Part shown: piece by piece, positions 1 through 8,714 of the stretch
How positions within the stretch are numbered: position 1 is the stretch's first letter
Layout: every line of letters begins with the position of its first letter
Assembly (NCBI RefSeq): GCF_007830235.1
Contig: NZ_VLKI01000031.1
Coordinates: 1 to 34,273, forward strand
DNA length: 34,273 nt
Reading direction: 5' to 3'
Source: Cytobacillus oceanisediminis
Lineage (GTDB): Bacteria > Bacillota > Bacilli > Bacillales > Cytobacillaceae
Notes under the pieces: model-generated
What the model was told of the DNA's origin: nothing
The model's input: only the letters and a program-made list of their open reading frames with translations
Databases searched by the model: none
Made by a program: the position numbers and the translations under genes

Positions 1-131
<131 letters not shown>

Positions 132-134
132 AAA

Positions 135-255
135 ACGAAAAGCGGAGGCGGCTTGATCAGCCCCGACAAGCATAAGACAAGCGCTGCAGGAAGGTGAATT
201 TCCTTCAGGAAGTGATTGGCTTATGACCTCGAGGGGCTAGCCGCCGGAGCTGGAC
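135..255 (-). repeat. Long hairpin repeat in the 23S-5S spacer (copy 1)
   Basis: This is a nested inverted repeat. GGCGGCT at 147-153 pairs with AGCCGCC at 239-245, AGCCCC pairs with GGGGCT, CATAAG pairs with CTTATG, and a small AAGG/CCTT hairpin forms the tip. Read on the minus strand it aligns with the element at 20360-20480. Both share the stretch TCGAGGTCATAAGCCAAT, then a variable tip, then TTGTCTTATG. In the rRNA transcript it would fold into a rod of about 100 nt between 23S and 5S. Confidence 0.85.
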
Positions 256-383
256 AACGCATTGGTGAATACTCGGCAACACTTCTTCATGCATTATCTA
301 GTTTTGAGGGAATGAAAAATATTAAATTTCCTCTTGAAAAATTCTAAAAAGACGGTATAATAAAACTTGTCTTTGAAAAATAG

Positions 384-500
<117 letters not shown>

Positions 501-509
501 TTTAATAAT

Positions 510-585
510 GGAGGATTAGCTCAGCTGGGAGAGCATCTGCCTTACAAGCAGAGGGTCGGCGGTTCGATCCCGTCATCCTCCACCA
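510..585 (+). tRNA. tRNA-Val(TAC)
   Basis: Complete cloverleaf with acceptor GGAGGAT/ATCCTCC, anticodon TAC in the loop CTTACAA, T-arm GGTTCGATCC, and an encoded CCA end. It is the first tRNA after 5S. Confidence 0.97.
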
Positions 586-606
586 TTAAATTTAAATGTA
601 CAAGCT

Positions 607-682
<76 letters not shown>

Positions 683-732
683 TCTTCATCTTAAATCACT
701 TAATAAGGATTTAAGAAGACTCATAAAATTAT

Positions 733-808
733 GAGCCATTAGCTCAGTCGGTAGAGCATCTGACTTTTAATCAGAGGGTCGAAGGTTCGAGTCCTTCATG
801 GCTCACCA
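733..808 (+). tRNA. tRNA-Lys(TTT)
   Basis: Cloverleaf with acceptor GAGCCAT/ATGGCTC, anticodon TTT in the loop CTTTTAA, and encoded CCA. Confidence 0.97.
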
Positions 809-817
809 TTTAAATAT

Positions 818-902
818 GCGGGTGTGGCGGAATTGGCAGACGCACCAGACTTAGGATCTGGCGCCGCAAGGCGTGGGGGTTCGACTCCCTTCACCCGCAC
901 CA
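818..902 (+). tRNA. tRNA-Leu(TAG)
   Basis: Class II tRNA of 85 nt with a long variable arm, acceptor GCGGGTG/CACCCGC, anticodon TAG, and encoded CCA. Confidence 0.97.
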
Positions 903-909
903 TTTTTAA

Positions 910-984
910 GCGGAAGTAGTTCAGTGGTAGAACATCACCTTGCCAAGGTGGGGGTCGCGGGTTCGAATCCCGTCTTCCGCTCCA
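910..984 (+). tRNA. tRNA-Gly(GCC)
   Basis: Cloverleaf with acceptor GCGGAAG/CTTCCGC, anticodon GCC in the loop TTGCCAA, and encoded CCA. Confidence 0.97.
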
Positions 985-991
985 TTTAATT

Positions 992-1080
992 GCCGGGGTG
1001 GCGGAACTGGCAGACGCACAGGACTTAAAATCCTGCGGTAGGTGACTACCGTACCGGTTCGATTCCGGTCCTCGGCACCA
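992..1080 (+). tRNA. tRNA-Leu(TAA)
   Basis: Class II tRNA of 89 nt with a long variable arm, anticodon TAA in the loop CTTAAAA, and encoded CCA. It is the second of two leucine tRNAs in the cluster. Confidence 0.97.
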
Positions 1081-1096
1081 GTTGAATTTTAATAAT

Positions 1097-1173
1097 GCGC
1101 CCGTAGCTCAATTGGATAGAGCGTTTGACTACGGATCAAAAGGTTAGGGGTTCGACTCCTCTCGGGCGCGCCA
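1097..1173 (+). tRNA. tRNA-Arg(ACG)
   Basis: Cloverleaf with acceptor GCGCCCG/CGGGCGC, anticodon ACG (first base probably deaminated to inosine), and encoded CCA. Confidence 0.97.
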
Positions 1174-1179
1174 TATAAA

Positions 1180-1256
1180 CGGGGAGTAGCTCAGCTTGGT
1201 AGAGCACTTGGTTTGGGACCAAGGGGTCGCAGGTTCGAATCCTGTCTTCCCGACCA
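1180..1256 (+). tRNA. tRNA-Pro(TGG)
   Basis: Cloverleaf with acceptor CGGGGAG/CTTCCCG, anticodon TGG in the loop TTTGGGA, and encoded CCA. Confidence 0.97.
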
Positions 1257-1277
1257 GCGACACTTCTTTTATAACAG

Positions 1278-1353
1278 GGGGCCTTAGCTCAGCTGGGAGA
1301 GCGCCTGCTTTGCACGCAGGAGGTCAGCGGTTCGATCCCGCTAGGCTCCACCA
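1278..1353 (+). tRNA. tRNA-Ala(TGC)
   Basis: Cloverleaf with acceptor GGGGCCT/AGGCTCC (one G-U pair, the usual alanine identity element), anticodon TGC, and encoded CCA. Confidence 0.97.
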
Positions 1354-1371
1354 TGAATATTTAATCATTTT

Positions 1372-1448
1372 GGCGGTGTAGCTCAGCTGGCTAGAGCGTA
1401 CGGTTCATACCCGTGAGGTCGGGGGTTCGATCCCCTCCGCCGCTACCA
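1372..1448 (+). tRNA. tRNA-Met(CAT), elongator
   Basis: Cloverleaf with acceptor GGCGGTG, anticodon CAT in the loop TTCATAC, and encoded CCA. The acceptor starts with a normal G-C pair. The anticodon stem also lacks the three G-C pairs of an initiator, so this is the elongator form. Confidence 0.93.
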
Positions 1449-1473
1449 ACATGATTTATGTTCTTATTATTTC

Positions 1474-1566
1474 GGAGGAATACCCAAGTCCGGCTGAAGG
1501 GATCGGTCTTGAAAACCGACAGGCGGGTCAAACCGCGCAGGGGTTCGAATCCCCTTTCCTCCTCCA
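1474..1566 (+). tRNA. tRNA-Ser(TGA)
   Basis: Class II tRNA of 93 nt with a long variable arm, acceptor GGAGGAA/TTCCTCC, anticodon TGA, and encoded CCA. Confidence 0.97.
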
Positions 1567-1577
1567 TTTTTTAATAT

Positions 1578-1725
1578 TACTATCGCGGGGTGGAGCAACG
1601 AAGCGTTACTTCACTGAATAAACTGCGAGTTGTACCGATCGAGCTGCTACTTGATTAAGCATACTGAGATCGGGACAGTCCTTATGCTGTATGTGAGCAT
1701 AGAAAAATCACATAAATAATACTAT
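1578..1725 (+). pseudogene. Duplicated 5' fragment of initiator tRNA plus 122-bp insert
   Basis: The 20 bases TACTATCGCGGGGTGGAGCA at 1578-1597 are repeated exactly at 1720-1739. The second copy spans the upstream flank and first 14 nt of the intact initiator tRNA. After the first copy the sequence leaves the tRNA and runs for 122 bp through unrelated DNA, which contains an AGCATA/TATGCT inverted repeat. The fragment has no anticodon arm or T-arm and cannot be a tRNA. It looks like the left duplicate of an insertion or an aberrant recombination. Confidence 0.75.
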
Positions 1726-1799
<74 letters not shown>

Positions 1800-1802
1800 T
1801 CT

Positions 1803-1879
1803 GGTCCGGTAGTTCAGTTGGTTAGAATGCCTGCCTGTCACGCAGGAGGTCGCGGGTTCGAGTCCCGTCCGGACCGCCA
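1803..1879 (+). tRNA. tRNA-Asp(GTC)
   Basis: Cloverleaf with acceptor GGTCCGG/CCGGACC, anticodon GTC in the loop CTGTCAC, and encoded CCA. Confidence 0.97.
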
Positions 1880-1892
1880 TTTTTCTTAGTTT

Positions 1893-1968
1893 GGCTCAGT
1901 AGCTCAGTCGGTAGAGCAAAGGACTGAAAATCCTTGTGTCGGCGGTTCGATTCCGTCCTGAGCCACCA
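1893..1968 (+). tRNA. tRNA-Phe(GAA)
   Basis: Cloverleaf with acceptor GGCTCAG/CTGAGCC, anticodon GAA in the loop CTGAAAA, and encoded CCA. Confidence 0.97.
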
Positions 1969-1983
1969 TTTATACAACCTAAC

Positions 1984-2057
1984 GCGGGTGTAGTTTAGTG
2001 GTAAAACCTCAGCCTTCCAAGCTGATGATGAGGGTTCGATTCCCTTCACCCGCTCCA
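1984..2057 (+). tRNA. tRNA-Gly(TCC)
   Basis: Cloverleaf of 74 nt with acceptor GCGGGTG/CACCCGC, anticodon TCC, and encoded CCA. It is the second glycine tRNA in the cluster. Confidence 0.97.
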
Positions 2058-2061
2058 AAAT

Positions 2062-2138
<77 letters not shown>

Positions 2139-2148
2139 TTTTGATTGT

Positions 2149-2223
2149 TCCGCAGTAGCTCAGTGGTAGAGCATTCGGCTGTTAACCGAACGGTCGTAGG
2201 TTCGAATCCTACCTGCGGAGCCA
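2149..2223 (+). tRNA. tRNA-Asn(GTT)
   Basis: Cloverleaf with acceptor TCCGCAG/CTGCGGA, anticodon GTT in the loop CTGTTAA, and encoded CCA. Confidence 0.97.
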
Positions 2224-2228
2224 TATAT

Positions 2229-2319
2229 GGGGAAGTACTCAAGTGGCTGAAGAGGCGCCCCTGCTAAGGGTGTAGGTCGGGCAACCGGCGCGAGGGTTCA
2301 AATCCCTCCTTCTCCGCCA
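2229..2319 (+). tRNA. tRNA-Ser(GCT)
   Basis: Class II tRNA of 91 nt with a long variable arm, acceptor GGGGAAG/CTTCTCC, anticodon GCT, and encoded CCA. Confidence 0.97.
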
Positions 2320-2325
2320 TATATT

Positions 2326-2397
2326 GGCCCCTTGGTCAAGCGGTTAAGACACCGCCCTTTCACGGCGGTAACACGGGTTCGAATCCCGTAGGGGTCA
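2326..2397 (+). tRNA. tRNA-Glu(TTC), no encoded CCA
   Basis: Cloverleaf with acceptor GGCCCCT/AGGGGTC, anticodon TTC, and discriminator A. The following bases are TAC, so CCA is not encoded. It is the last gene of the tRNA cluster. Confidence 0.96.
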
Positions 2398-2401
2398 TAC
2401 A

Positions 2402-2436
2402 AAAAAGCTGTCAACATGATGTTGGCAGCTTTTTTG
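2402..2436 (+). terminator. Terminator of the rRNA-tRNA operon
   Basis: The stem GCTGTCAAC/GTTGGCAGC (one G-U pair) has a 5-nt loop. It is flanked by an A run on the left and TTTTTT on the right, four bases after tRNA-Glu. Confidence 0.93.
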
Positions 2437-2480
2437 TTTGTCCTTTTTCTTTTGGCTGTGTTATAGCTCCACATAGATTT

Positions 2481-2690
2481 AAGCACCCTGCTGAGTGGAT
2501 CTGAATGTGCGGCTCCTCGGAAATGCTCTCACATTTCCTTCGTGAGGTGGTAATGCACTGATGCTTATTCAAATGTCCTGCCGGAGTGCGGATCAAAGGG
2601 AGACCCCGCAGGCTTATTGCTTGAAGCTCCCGGACCCGCCCGCTGTTCTCTGAGTGCCTGGAGCGGAGATCAGCAGGCAAGGTTAACAGT
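2481..2690 (+). repeat. Dispersed ~210-235 bp repeat, copy A
   Basis: This copy is degenerate at its left end. It shares with the other copies the segment GCGGATCAAAGGGAGACCCC, the CCTGCCGG...CCCGCAGG stem, the word CCGCCCGCTGTTC, and the right end GAGCGGA then ATCAGCAGGCAAG. The other copies are at 20531, 24035, 27222, 28768 (collapsed) and 30414. It fills the gap between the tRNA terminator and the next gene. Open frames inside it are not credible genes. Confidence 0.85.
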
Positions 2691-2717
2691 GCCTTTCTTT
2701 TTAGAGTACTTTACCTT

Positions 2718-2915
2718 CTAATCAAACTTCTCTTCTTTCTCGCTCAGCTTATTCCCTGGATTATTCAGATCTATTTCGGAAGAAATCCCTGTGTACGGTC
2801 CTCTGAACATATCGCCTGTGGCCATGATTTTCCCATCGGGTGCTTCAAATATTGGAATTTTCACTTGATCTTTGTTGGCCTCGTTTAATAAAAATTCCTC
2901 TTCTTTATTACTCAA
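2718..2915 (-). CDS. Small acidic protein of unknown function (65 aa)
   Basis: A 65-residue open frame that starts at TTG behind a good ribosome site (AAAGGAG, about nine bases upstream). The protein is hydrophilic, rich in Glu/Asp/Lys/Asn, and has no signal peptide or membrane segment. The middle has a conserved-looking core reading IFEAPDGKIMATGDMFRGPY, with Lys/Glu-rich ends. I do not recognise the family. The strong ribosome site and protein-like composition argue for a real gene, but the non-ATG start and isolated position lower confidence. It is transcribed towards the tRNA operon and away from glgB. Confidence 0.6.
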   Translation of the reverse strand: MSNKEEEFLLNEANKDQVKIPIFEAPDGKIMATGDMFRGPYTGISSEIDLNNPGNKLSEKEEKFD

Positions 2916-3140
2916 AATATTATTCTCCTTTCTTTTTCTGCTTGCCTATTTTGTTTTATTTTGTCTTAGTTTGCCCCAGATTATGTCGAAGGCTGGTGAA
3001 TAGGGGGAAGTCGCTCCGGTTTTTGTCGGTTTTTGAATCTTACTGTCATAAAATTAAAAAAACTTTTACAAGGATTTTTTCCATCTTGCGCGAATATAAC
3101 AGGAAAGTCGTTAGAAATTGAAGACTGGGTGGGGAGAAGG

Positions 3141-5087
3141 ATGTTAGTGGATACTTTGTTTCCAACCGATTATCAGCTGCATTTGTTCCATGAAGGAACA
3201 TTGTATGAAAGCCATCAGTTATTTGGGGCGCATGTAGTTGTGGAAGATGGAAGAGTTTTTACCCGTTTTTGTGTATGGGCACCGAATGCTGAAATTGTCA
3301 GACTAGTCGGTGATTTTAATGATTGGAATGGAGAAGGCTATACCTTACATAAAGTGAATAATGAGGGTGTTTGGTTTATTCAGCTGGATGAAGACATGAA
3401 AGGTGCCTTGTATAAGTATGAAATTAAAACAAAGGAAGGAACGGTTTTATTAAAGGCAGACCCTTACAGCTTCTTTTCGGAGCTCAGGCCCAATACGGCT
3501 TCTATTGTGTATTCATTAGAAGGCTATCAATGGAATGATAGCAAATGGATGCAGAAAAAGGAGAAGAAGCAGATTTTTTCAGAGCCTGCTGTTATTTATG
3601 AGGTTCATTTGGGGTCGTGGAAAAAGAAAGAAGATGGCAGCCTGCTTTCTTATAAGGAGCTTGCAGATGAGCTGATCCCTTATGCGGTAGAGCAAGGCTT
3701 TACCCATATTGAGCTGCTTCCAGTCATTGAGCACCCGCTCGACGCGTCCTGGGGCTATCAGGGAACGGGCTATTATTCGGCAACAAGCAGATATGGAACC
3801 CCGCATGAATTCATGTATTTTGTTGATCAGTGCCACCAGTATGGTATTGGCGTGATTCTTGACTGGGTTCCAGGGCATTTTTGCAAGGATGCTCATGGCC
3901 TTTATCAGTTTGATGGAACGTATTTATATGAATATGAAACTGAAGGCGACAGAGAGAATCGTGTTTGGGGAACAGCCAATTTTGATCTAGGCAAAAATGA
4001 AGTGCAAAGCTTTCTCTTATCCAATGCTGTTTTTTGGATGGAAAACTACCATATTGACGGCTTCCGGGTTGATGCGGTTGCTAATATCATTTATTGGCCA
4101 AACCGGAATGGAGAAAAGGAAAATCCATTTGGAGTTCGTTTTCTGCAAAACTTAAATAAAGTTGTTTCTCAATATGATCCCTCGTTTTTGATGATGGCTG
4201 AAGATTCAACGGATTGGCCTCAGGTGACTTCCCCAGTCCATTATGGCGGACTAGGCTTTCATTATAAGTGGAATATGGGCTGGATGAATGACGTTCTTAC
4301 ATATATGGAAACAGCGCCTGATAAGCGCACCGCAGTTCATGGGAAAATGACATTTTCCCTTTTGTACGCTTTTACTGAGAACTTTGTGCTTCCGTTTTCC
4401 CATGATGAAGTTGTCCATGGGAAAAAATCATTGCTTGATAAGATGCCGGGCGATTACTGGCAGAAATTTGCCCAGTTTAGGCTGCTTCTCGGTTATATGA
4501 TTGCACACCCTGGAAAAAAGCTTCTTTTTATGGGAAGCGAACTTGGACAGTTTTCTGAATGGAAGGATAAAGAACAGCTTGATTGGCACTTGCTCGATTA
4601 TGAGATGCATAAAAAAGCAAATGACTATTTGAAAGAACTGATAAAGGTTTATAAACGTTCCAAGCCGCTATATGAGCTGGATCATCTGCATGATGGTTTT
4701 GAATGGATTGATGTTAATAATGCAAGCCAGTCCATCTTTTCTTTTATCAGAAAAGGGGCAAAAGAAGATGATTTCCTGGTCATTGTCTGTAATTTTACAC
4801 CTGCTTTATATCACGATTACCGTATTGGCGTTCCAAATCTAGGATCATACCGGGAGATCTTTAATAGTGATTATGAAAGCTTTGGTGGTTCCAATTGTAT
4901 TAATAAAAAAGTGCTTAAGTCTGAGGAAAAAGAGTTTCATGGAAAACCATTCAGCTTGAAAATGTCTATTGCGCCATTTGGCATTTCAATTTTGCGCCCA
5001 GTAAAACATCGGAAGGAGAGAAAGGGAAATGGGAAAGAAAAAGTGCGTAGCCATGCTGTTAGCAGGAGGGAAAGGGAGCAGACTTAG
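3141..5087 (+). CDS. glgB: 1,4-alpha-glucan branching enzyme GlgB
   Basis: Branching enzyme (EC 2.4.1.18) that makes alpha-1,6 branches in glycogen in the cytoplasm. The 648-residue protein has an N-terminal CBM48 domain (about 20-115; FCVWAPNA at 43-50) and a GH13 barrel. The catalytic motifs are DWVPGHF (241-247), DGFRVDAV with nucleophile Asp311, MMAEDS with acid/base Glu354, and FSHDEVVHG with Asp422. The start was set at ATG 3141, right after GGGGAGAAGG. An in-frame TTG at 3033 would add 36 residues but has no ribosome site and falls outside the family pattern. The last 25 or so residues are very basic and run 59 nt into glgC. It is the first gene of the glg operon. Confidence 0.97.
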   Translation: MLVDTLFPTDYQLHLFHEGTLYESHQLFGAHVVVEDGRVFTRFCVWAPNAEIVRLVGDFNDWNGEGYTLHKVNNEGVWFIQLDEDMKGALYKYEIKTKEGTVLLKADPYSFFSELRPNTASIVYSLEGYQWNDSKWMQKKEKKQIFSEPAVIYEVHLGSWKKKEDGSLLSYKELADELIPYAVEQGFTHIELLPVIEHPLDASWGYQGTGYYSATSRYGTPHEFMYFVDQCHQYGIGVILDWVPGHFCKDAHGLYQFDGTYLYEYETEGDRENRVWGTANFDLGKNEVQSFLLSNAVFWMENYHIDGFRVDAVANIIYWPNRNGEKENPFGVRFLQNLNKVVSQYDPSFLMMAEDSTDWPQVTSPVHYGGLGFHYKWNMGWMNDVLTYMETAPDKRTAVHGKMTFSLLYAFTENFVLPFSHDEVVHGKKSLLDKMPGDYWQKFAQFRLLLGYMIAHPGKKLLFMGSELGQFSEWKDKEQLDWHLLDYEMHKKANDYLKELIKVYKRSKPLYELDHLHDGFEWIDVNNASQSIFSFIRKGAKEDDFLVIVCNFTPALYHDYRIGVPNLGSYREIFNSDYESFGGSNCINKKVLKSEEKEFHGKPFSLKMSIAPFGISILRPVKHRKERKGNGKEKVRSHAVSRREREQT

Positions 5088-6174
5088 TTCGCTGACGAAG
5101 AGTCTTGCGAAGCCGGCTGTTCCGTTTGGAGGGAAATATCGGATTATTGATTTTACATTAAGCAACTGCACCAATTCCGGAATTGATACAGTAGGTGTTC
5201 TAACCCAATATCAGCCGCTTGTGCTAAATTCTTATATTGGCATTGGAAGTGCATGGGATCTGGACAGAAAAAATGGCGGAGTGACTGTGCTGCCGCCTTA
5301 CAGCGAATCCTCGGAAGTCAAGTGGTATACAGGAACAGCAAGTGCCATTTACCAGAATCTCAATTATCTAAAGCAATATGATCCTGAATATGTCCTGATT
5401 TTATCAGGTGACCATATTTATAAAATGAATTATGAGCTGATGCTGGAATACCATGTTGAAAAAGGCGCAGATGCAACGATTTCGGTCATAGAAGTACCTT
5501 GGCCGGAGGCGAGCAGGTTCGGCATCATGAACACGAGTGAAGATATGAGGGTTGCTGAATTTGATGAGAAACCAGCTTTTCCTAAAAATAATCTGGCATC
5601 GATGGGAATATATATCTTTAATTGGCCTGTTTTAAAGGAATATTTGGAAATGGACGACCGGAATCCTGAATCAAGCCATGACTTTGGCAAGGATATTATT
5701 CCTCTTATGCTTGACGAAAATAAAAAACTGTTCGCTTACCCATTCAATGGATACTGGAAGGATGTCGGAACAGTCAAAAGCCTGTGGGAAGCAAATATGG
5801 ATTTGCTGGATGATGAATGCGAGCTGAATCTATTTGATCATGACTGGCGAATTTATTCTGTTAACCCAAATCATCCGCCACAATATATTTCACCTGAAGC
5901 TGAGGTAGCTGAATCATTGATTAACGAAGGCTGTACCATTGAAGGGGAAGTTGAAAAATCAGTTTTGTTCCAGGGAGTCCTGGTTGGAAAAGGATCTGTC
6001 ATCCGGGAATCGGTAATTATGCCTGATGCAATAATTGGGGAGAATGTATACATTGAAAAGGCGATTGTGCCAAGCGGAATGAAGATACCTGACGGGTTTG
6101 TGATCAGTTCATCGGAAGAAACAGATGAAATTATCTTAATTACACAGGAAATGATACAGGGAATTTGTTCTTAA
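5029..6174 (+). CDS. glgC: Glucose-1-phosphate adenylyltransferase GlgC
   Basis: Converts glucose-1-phosphate and ATP to ADP-glucose and pyrophosphate (EC 2.7.7.27), the committed step of glycogen synthesis. The 381 residues equal the usual Bacillus length. The nucleotide-binding loop AGGKGSRLSSLT begins near residue 12, followed by KPAVPFGGKYRIIDF. Further on are SGDHIYKMNY and the C-terminal left-handed beta-helix with hexapeptide repeats (about 295-370). The ribosome site GGAAGGAGAG lies inside glgB. In B. subtilis GlgC works as a complex with GlgD, the next gene, and the same is likely here. Confidence 0.97.
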   Translation: MGKKKCVAMLLAGGKGSRLSSLTKSLAKPAVPFGGKYRIIDFTLSNCTNSGIDTVGVLTQYQPLVLNSYIGIGSAWDLDRKNGGVTVLPPYSESSEVKWYTGTASAIYQNLNYLKQYDPEYVLILSGDHIYKMNYELMLEYHVEKGADATISVIEVPWPEASRFGIMNTSEDMRVAEFDEKPAFPKNNLASMGIYIFNWPVLKEYLEMDDRNPESSHDFGKDIIPLMLDENKKLFAYPFNGYWKDVGTVKSLWEANMDLLDDECELNLFDHDWRIYSVNPNHPPQYISPEAEVAESLINEGCTIEGEVEKSVLFQGVLVGKGSVIRESVIMPDAIIGENVYIEKAIVPSGMKIPDGFVISSSEETDEIILITQEMIQGICS

Positions 6175-6237
6175 ATAATAGATATATGCCTGGATGCCGG
6201 AAACGGCTTTTTGACCAACTTTTCGGGAGGGAATTTC

Positions 6238-7266
6238 ATGAAGAATAGAATGCTTGGTGTGATAGACGCAACAACCTACCATGAAGATTTAGAGGAATTG
6301 ACAGTGCACAGGTCGCTTGCAGCTGTTCCCTTTGCCGGCCGTTACAGGCTAATCGATTTTGTCCTATCCAATATGGTGAATTCGGACATAGAAAGTGTTG
6401 CCATATTTCCGAAGTATCAATACCGATCCTTAATGGACCATCTAGGTTCAGGGAAGAATTGGGACTTAAACAGAAAAAGGGATGGCCTATTCTTTTTTCC
6501 TTCCCCTTTGCTGGATAGTCCGAGCAAAGGAATTGGTTCATTTAATCATTTTGGAGCCAACTTGGATTATTTTTATCGCAGCAAGCAAGAGTATGCGCTA
6601 ATATCGAATTGCTTTACCGTTTTTAATATGGACTTTAGGCCGGTTCTGGAAAGGCATATAAATACAGGGTGCGACATTACAGTCGTACGCCAGGATGGAC
6701 GCTCGCTTGAAATGTATCTGGTTAAAACTTCATTGCTTATCAATTTAATAGAAACGAGAAATGAAACTGGGTACACTTGCATGAGCGATGTGGTTACAGA
6801 TATCCACCATTCCTACACGATATGCAATTATGAATATACCGGCTTGGCCGTTATGATTGATTCAATCGATGCTTATTTTGCTGCAAGTATTAGCCTATTG
6901 GAACCTCAAGCCTGGAAAACGATCTTTAAGCGCAGCCAGCCGGTTTATACGAAAGTAAAGGATGAACCGCCAACCCGTTATATAAAAGGGGCCAGTGCCC
7001 ATAATTCCATGATCGCCAATGGATGCATGATTGAAGGTGTGGTCGAAAATAGCATCATTTCCAGAGGTGTCAAAATTGGCAGGGGTTCGGTCGTGAAAAA
7101 TTGCATTATTATGCAAAAATCCCAAATCGGTGAAAACTGTGTTTTAGACTCAGTTATTTTAGATAAAGATGTTAAGGTAGAATCCGGTACCAAGATTGAG
7201 GGTACACATAATATGCCTCTAGTTATCCGGAAAGGTACCATACAAGGAGCGCTGATGAACTCGTGA
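6238..7266 (+). CDS. glgD: GlgD, non-catalytic ADP-glucose pyrophosphorylase subunit
   Basis: A 342-residue paralogue of GlgC. It keeps the fold (VPFAGRYRLIDFVLSNM near the N-terminus, hexapeptide repeats at the C-terminus) but lacks the AGGxGxRL pyrophosphorylase loop that GlgC has. It is therefore read as the regulatory partner that boosts GlgC activity, as known in Bacillaceae. The start was set at ATG 6238 behind GGGAGGGAATTTC. An upstream in-frame TTG at 6211 would put the ribosome site inside the gene. It lies 63 bp after glgC, and its stop overlaps the glgA start by four bases (GTGA). Confidence 0.95.
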   Translation: MKNRMLGVIDATTYHEDLEELTVHRSLAAVPFAGRYRLIDFVLSNMVNSDIESVAIFPKYQYRSLMDHLGSGKNWDLNRKRDGLFFFPSPLLDSPSKGIGSFNHFGANLDYFYRSKQEYALISNCFTVFNMDFRPVLERHINTGCDITVVRQDGRSLEMYLVKTSLLINLIETRNETGYTCMSDVVTDIHHSYTICNYEYTGLAVMIDSIDAYFAASISLLEPQAWKTIFKRSQPVYTKVKDEPPTRYIKGASAHNSMIANGCMIEGVVENSIISRGVKIGRGSVVKNCIIMQKSQIGENCVLDSVILDKDVKVESGTKIEGTHNMPLVIRKGTIQGALMNS

Positions 7267-8714
7267 AAGTATTGTTTGCTGTTTCTGAATGTGTTCCATT
7301 TGTTAAATCCGGCGGACTTGCAGATGTAGCTGGTTCCCTCCCAAAGGAGCTGGCTAAGCAAGGCACCGATGTCCGGGTGATCCTCCCCAAATATGGTTCC
7401 ATTTCAAATGATTTTAAAAAGAAAATGTCGAGAAAATGCGAGTTTACAGTACAAGTGGGATGGAGAAACCAATATTGCGGTATTGAAGAGCTGGAATATC
7501 AGGGAATTACATTTTATTTTGTGGACAATGAGTACTATTTTAACCGTGAAAAATTATATGGCTACTTTGATGATGGGGAGAGATTTGCTTATTTTAACCG
7601 GGCTATTCTCGATGCCCTTCATCATATGGATTTCTATCCGGACGTCATTCACAGCCATGACTGGCATACTGGAATGGTTCCTTTTCTGCTGCGTGTTGAA
7701 TACCGTGCGAAAAAGGGCTATGAATTCATCCGGACAGTGTTTACCATCCATAACCTGCAGTTTCAAGGAATTATGCCGCGGGGGGCTTTAGGGGATTTAT
7801 TAGGGTTGGACTATAGCCACTTTCACCCCGACAAGCTTGAGTTCTTCGGCAATATTAATTTTATGAAGGGCGGGATCGTTGCAGCTGATAAAATCACAAC
7901 AGTCAGCCCAACTTATAAGGATGAAATTCAAACAGAGTATTACGGAGAAAAGCTGCATGATTTGCTTAAGCGGAGAGCCTCCGATCTTGAAGGAATTTTA
8001 AATGGCATTGATGATGAATTTTATCATCCAGGAAAGGATTCATTTATTTATAAAAAATATTCCCCTGAGAAATTGAAGGATAAGAAAGCAAATAAAAAGC
8101 ATCTCCAGGAAAAATTCTGCCTGCCTGTGAAAGAAGATATCCCTCTGATTGCCATGGTTACAAGGCTGACAAAGCAAAAGGGCCTCGATCTAGTTAAATG
8201 TGTATTCAACGACCTTATGCTGGAGGATGTTCAAGTTTTGGTTCTGGGAACAGGAGATCCTGAGTTTGAGCAGTTTTTTATGGAAATGGAAGCCAGTTAT
8301 CCTAATAAGTGCAAAGCGTATATCGGATTTGATGAGGGGCTTGCACATAAAATTTATGCAGGATCCGATTTATTTTTAATGCCTTCGCAATTTGAGCCTT
8401 GCGGATTGGGGCAGATGATTGCCATGGAATACGGATCGATACCGATTGTCAGGGAAACAGGCGGCTTAAATGATACCGTACAGTCCTATAACGAAAATAC
8501 AGGTAAAGGAAACGGCTTTTCCTTCAGCAACTTTAATGCCCATGATATGCTGTACACCATTCGAAGAGCAGTTGGATTTTACGGTGACAGCCAGGTGTGG
8601 GAGCAAATTATGAAAAATGCCATGGGAATGGATAACAGCTGGGCGCAATCTGCATTCAAATATAATCAGCTTTATGCAGGCCTTGTCTCAAGGAGTGAAA
8701 GCCATGTTTTCTGA
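7263..8714 (+). CDS. glgA: Glycogen synthase GlgA (ADP-glucose)
   Basis: Transfers glucose from ADP-glucose to the non-reducing ends of alpha-1,4-glucan (EC 2.4.1.21). It is a GT5-family enzyme of 483 residues with two Rossmann domains. Visible hallmarks are the ADP-glucose loop KSGGLADV (Lys15), HSHDWHT (131-136), TVSPTY in the inter-domain region, RLTKQKG (301-307), and the C-terminal PSQFEPCGLGQ with catalytic Glu378. The start is GTG at 7263, overlapping the glgD stop, which implies translational coupling. Confidence 0.96.
   Translation: MKVLFAVSECVPFVKSGGLADVAGSLPKELAKQGTDVRVILPKYGSISNDFKKKMSRKCEFTVQVGWRNQYCGIEELEYQGITFYFVDNEYYFNREKLYGYFDDGERFAYFNRAILDALHHMDFYPDVIHSHDWHTGMVPFLLRVEYRAKKGYEFIRTVFTIHNLQFQGIMPRGALGDLLGLDYSHFHPDKLEFFGNINFMKGGIVAADKITTVSPTYKDEIQTEYYGEKLHDLLKRRASDLEGILNGIDDEFYHPGKDSFIYKKYSPEKLKDKKANKKHLQEKFCLPVKEDIPLIAMVTRLTKQKGLDLVKCVFNDLMLEDVQVLVLGTGDPEFEQFFMEMEASYPNKCKAYIGFDEGLAHKIYAGSDLFLMPSQFEPCGLGQMIAMEYGSIPIVRETGGLNDTVQSYNENTGKGNGFSFSNFNAHDMLYTIRRAVGFYGDSQVWEQIMKNAMGMDNSWAQSAFKYNQLYAGLVSRSESHVF

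Noticed and set aside
2411..2680. Open frame in repeat copy A, and similar frames at 20561-20797, 27144-27404, 30433-30627
   Set aside because: They are translations of the dispersed repeat; they differ in frame and length between copies and have no ribosome site.
3049..3080. SigE-type promoter for glgB (TCATAAA, 13 bases, TTTACAAG)
   Set aside because: Glycogen genes are sporulation-linked in B. subtilis, but the -10 matches in only five of eight positions. Too weak to list.
3033..3140. Longer GlgB starting at the upstream TTG
   Set aside because: No ribosome site upstream, and the extra 36 residues are unlike the family; ATG 3141 follows GGGGAGAAGG.
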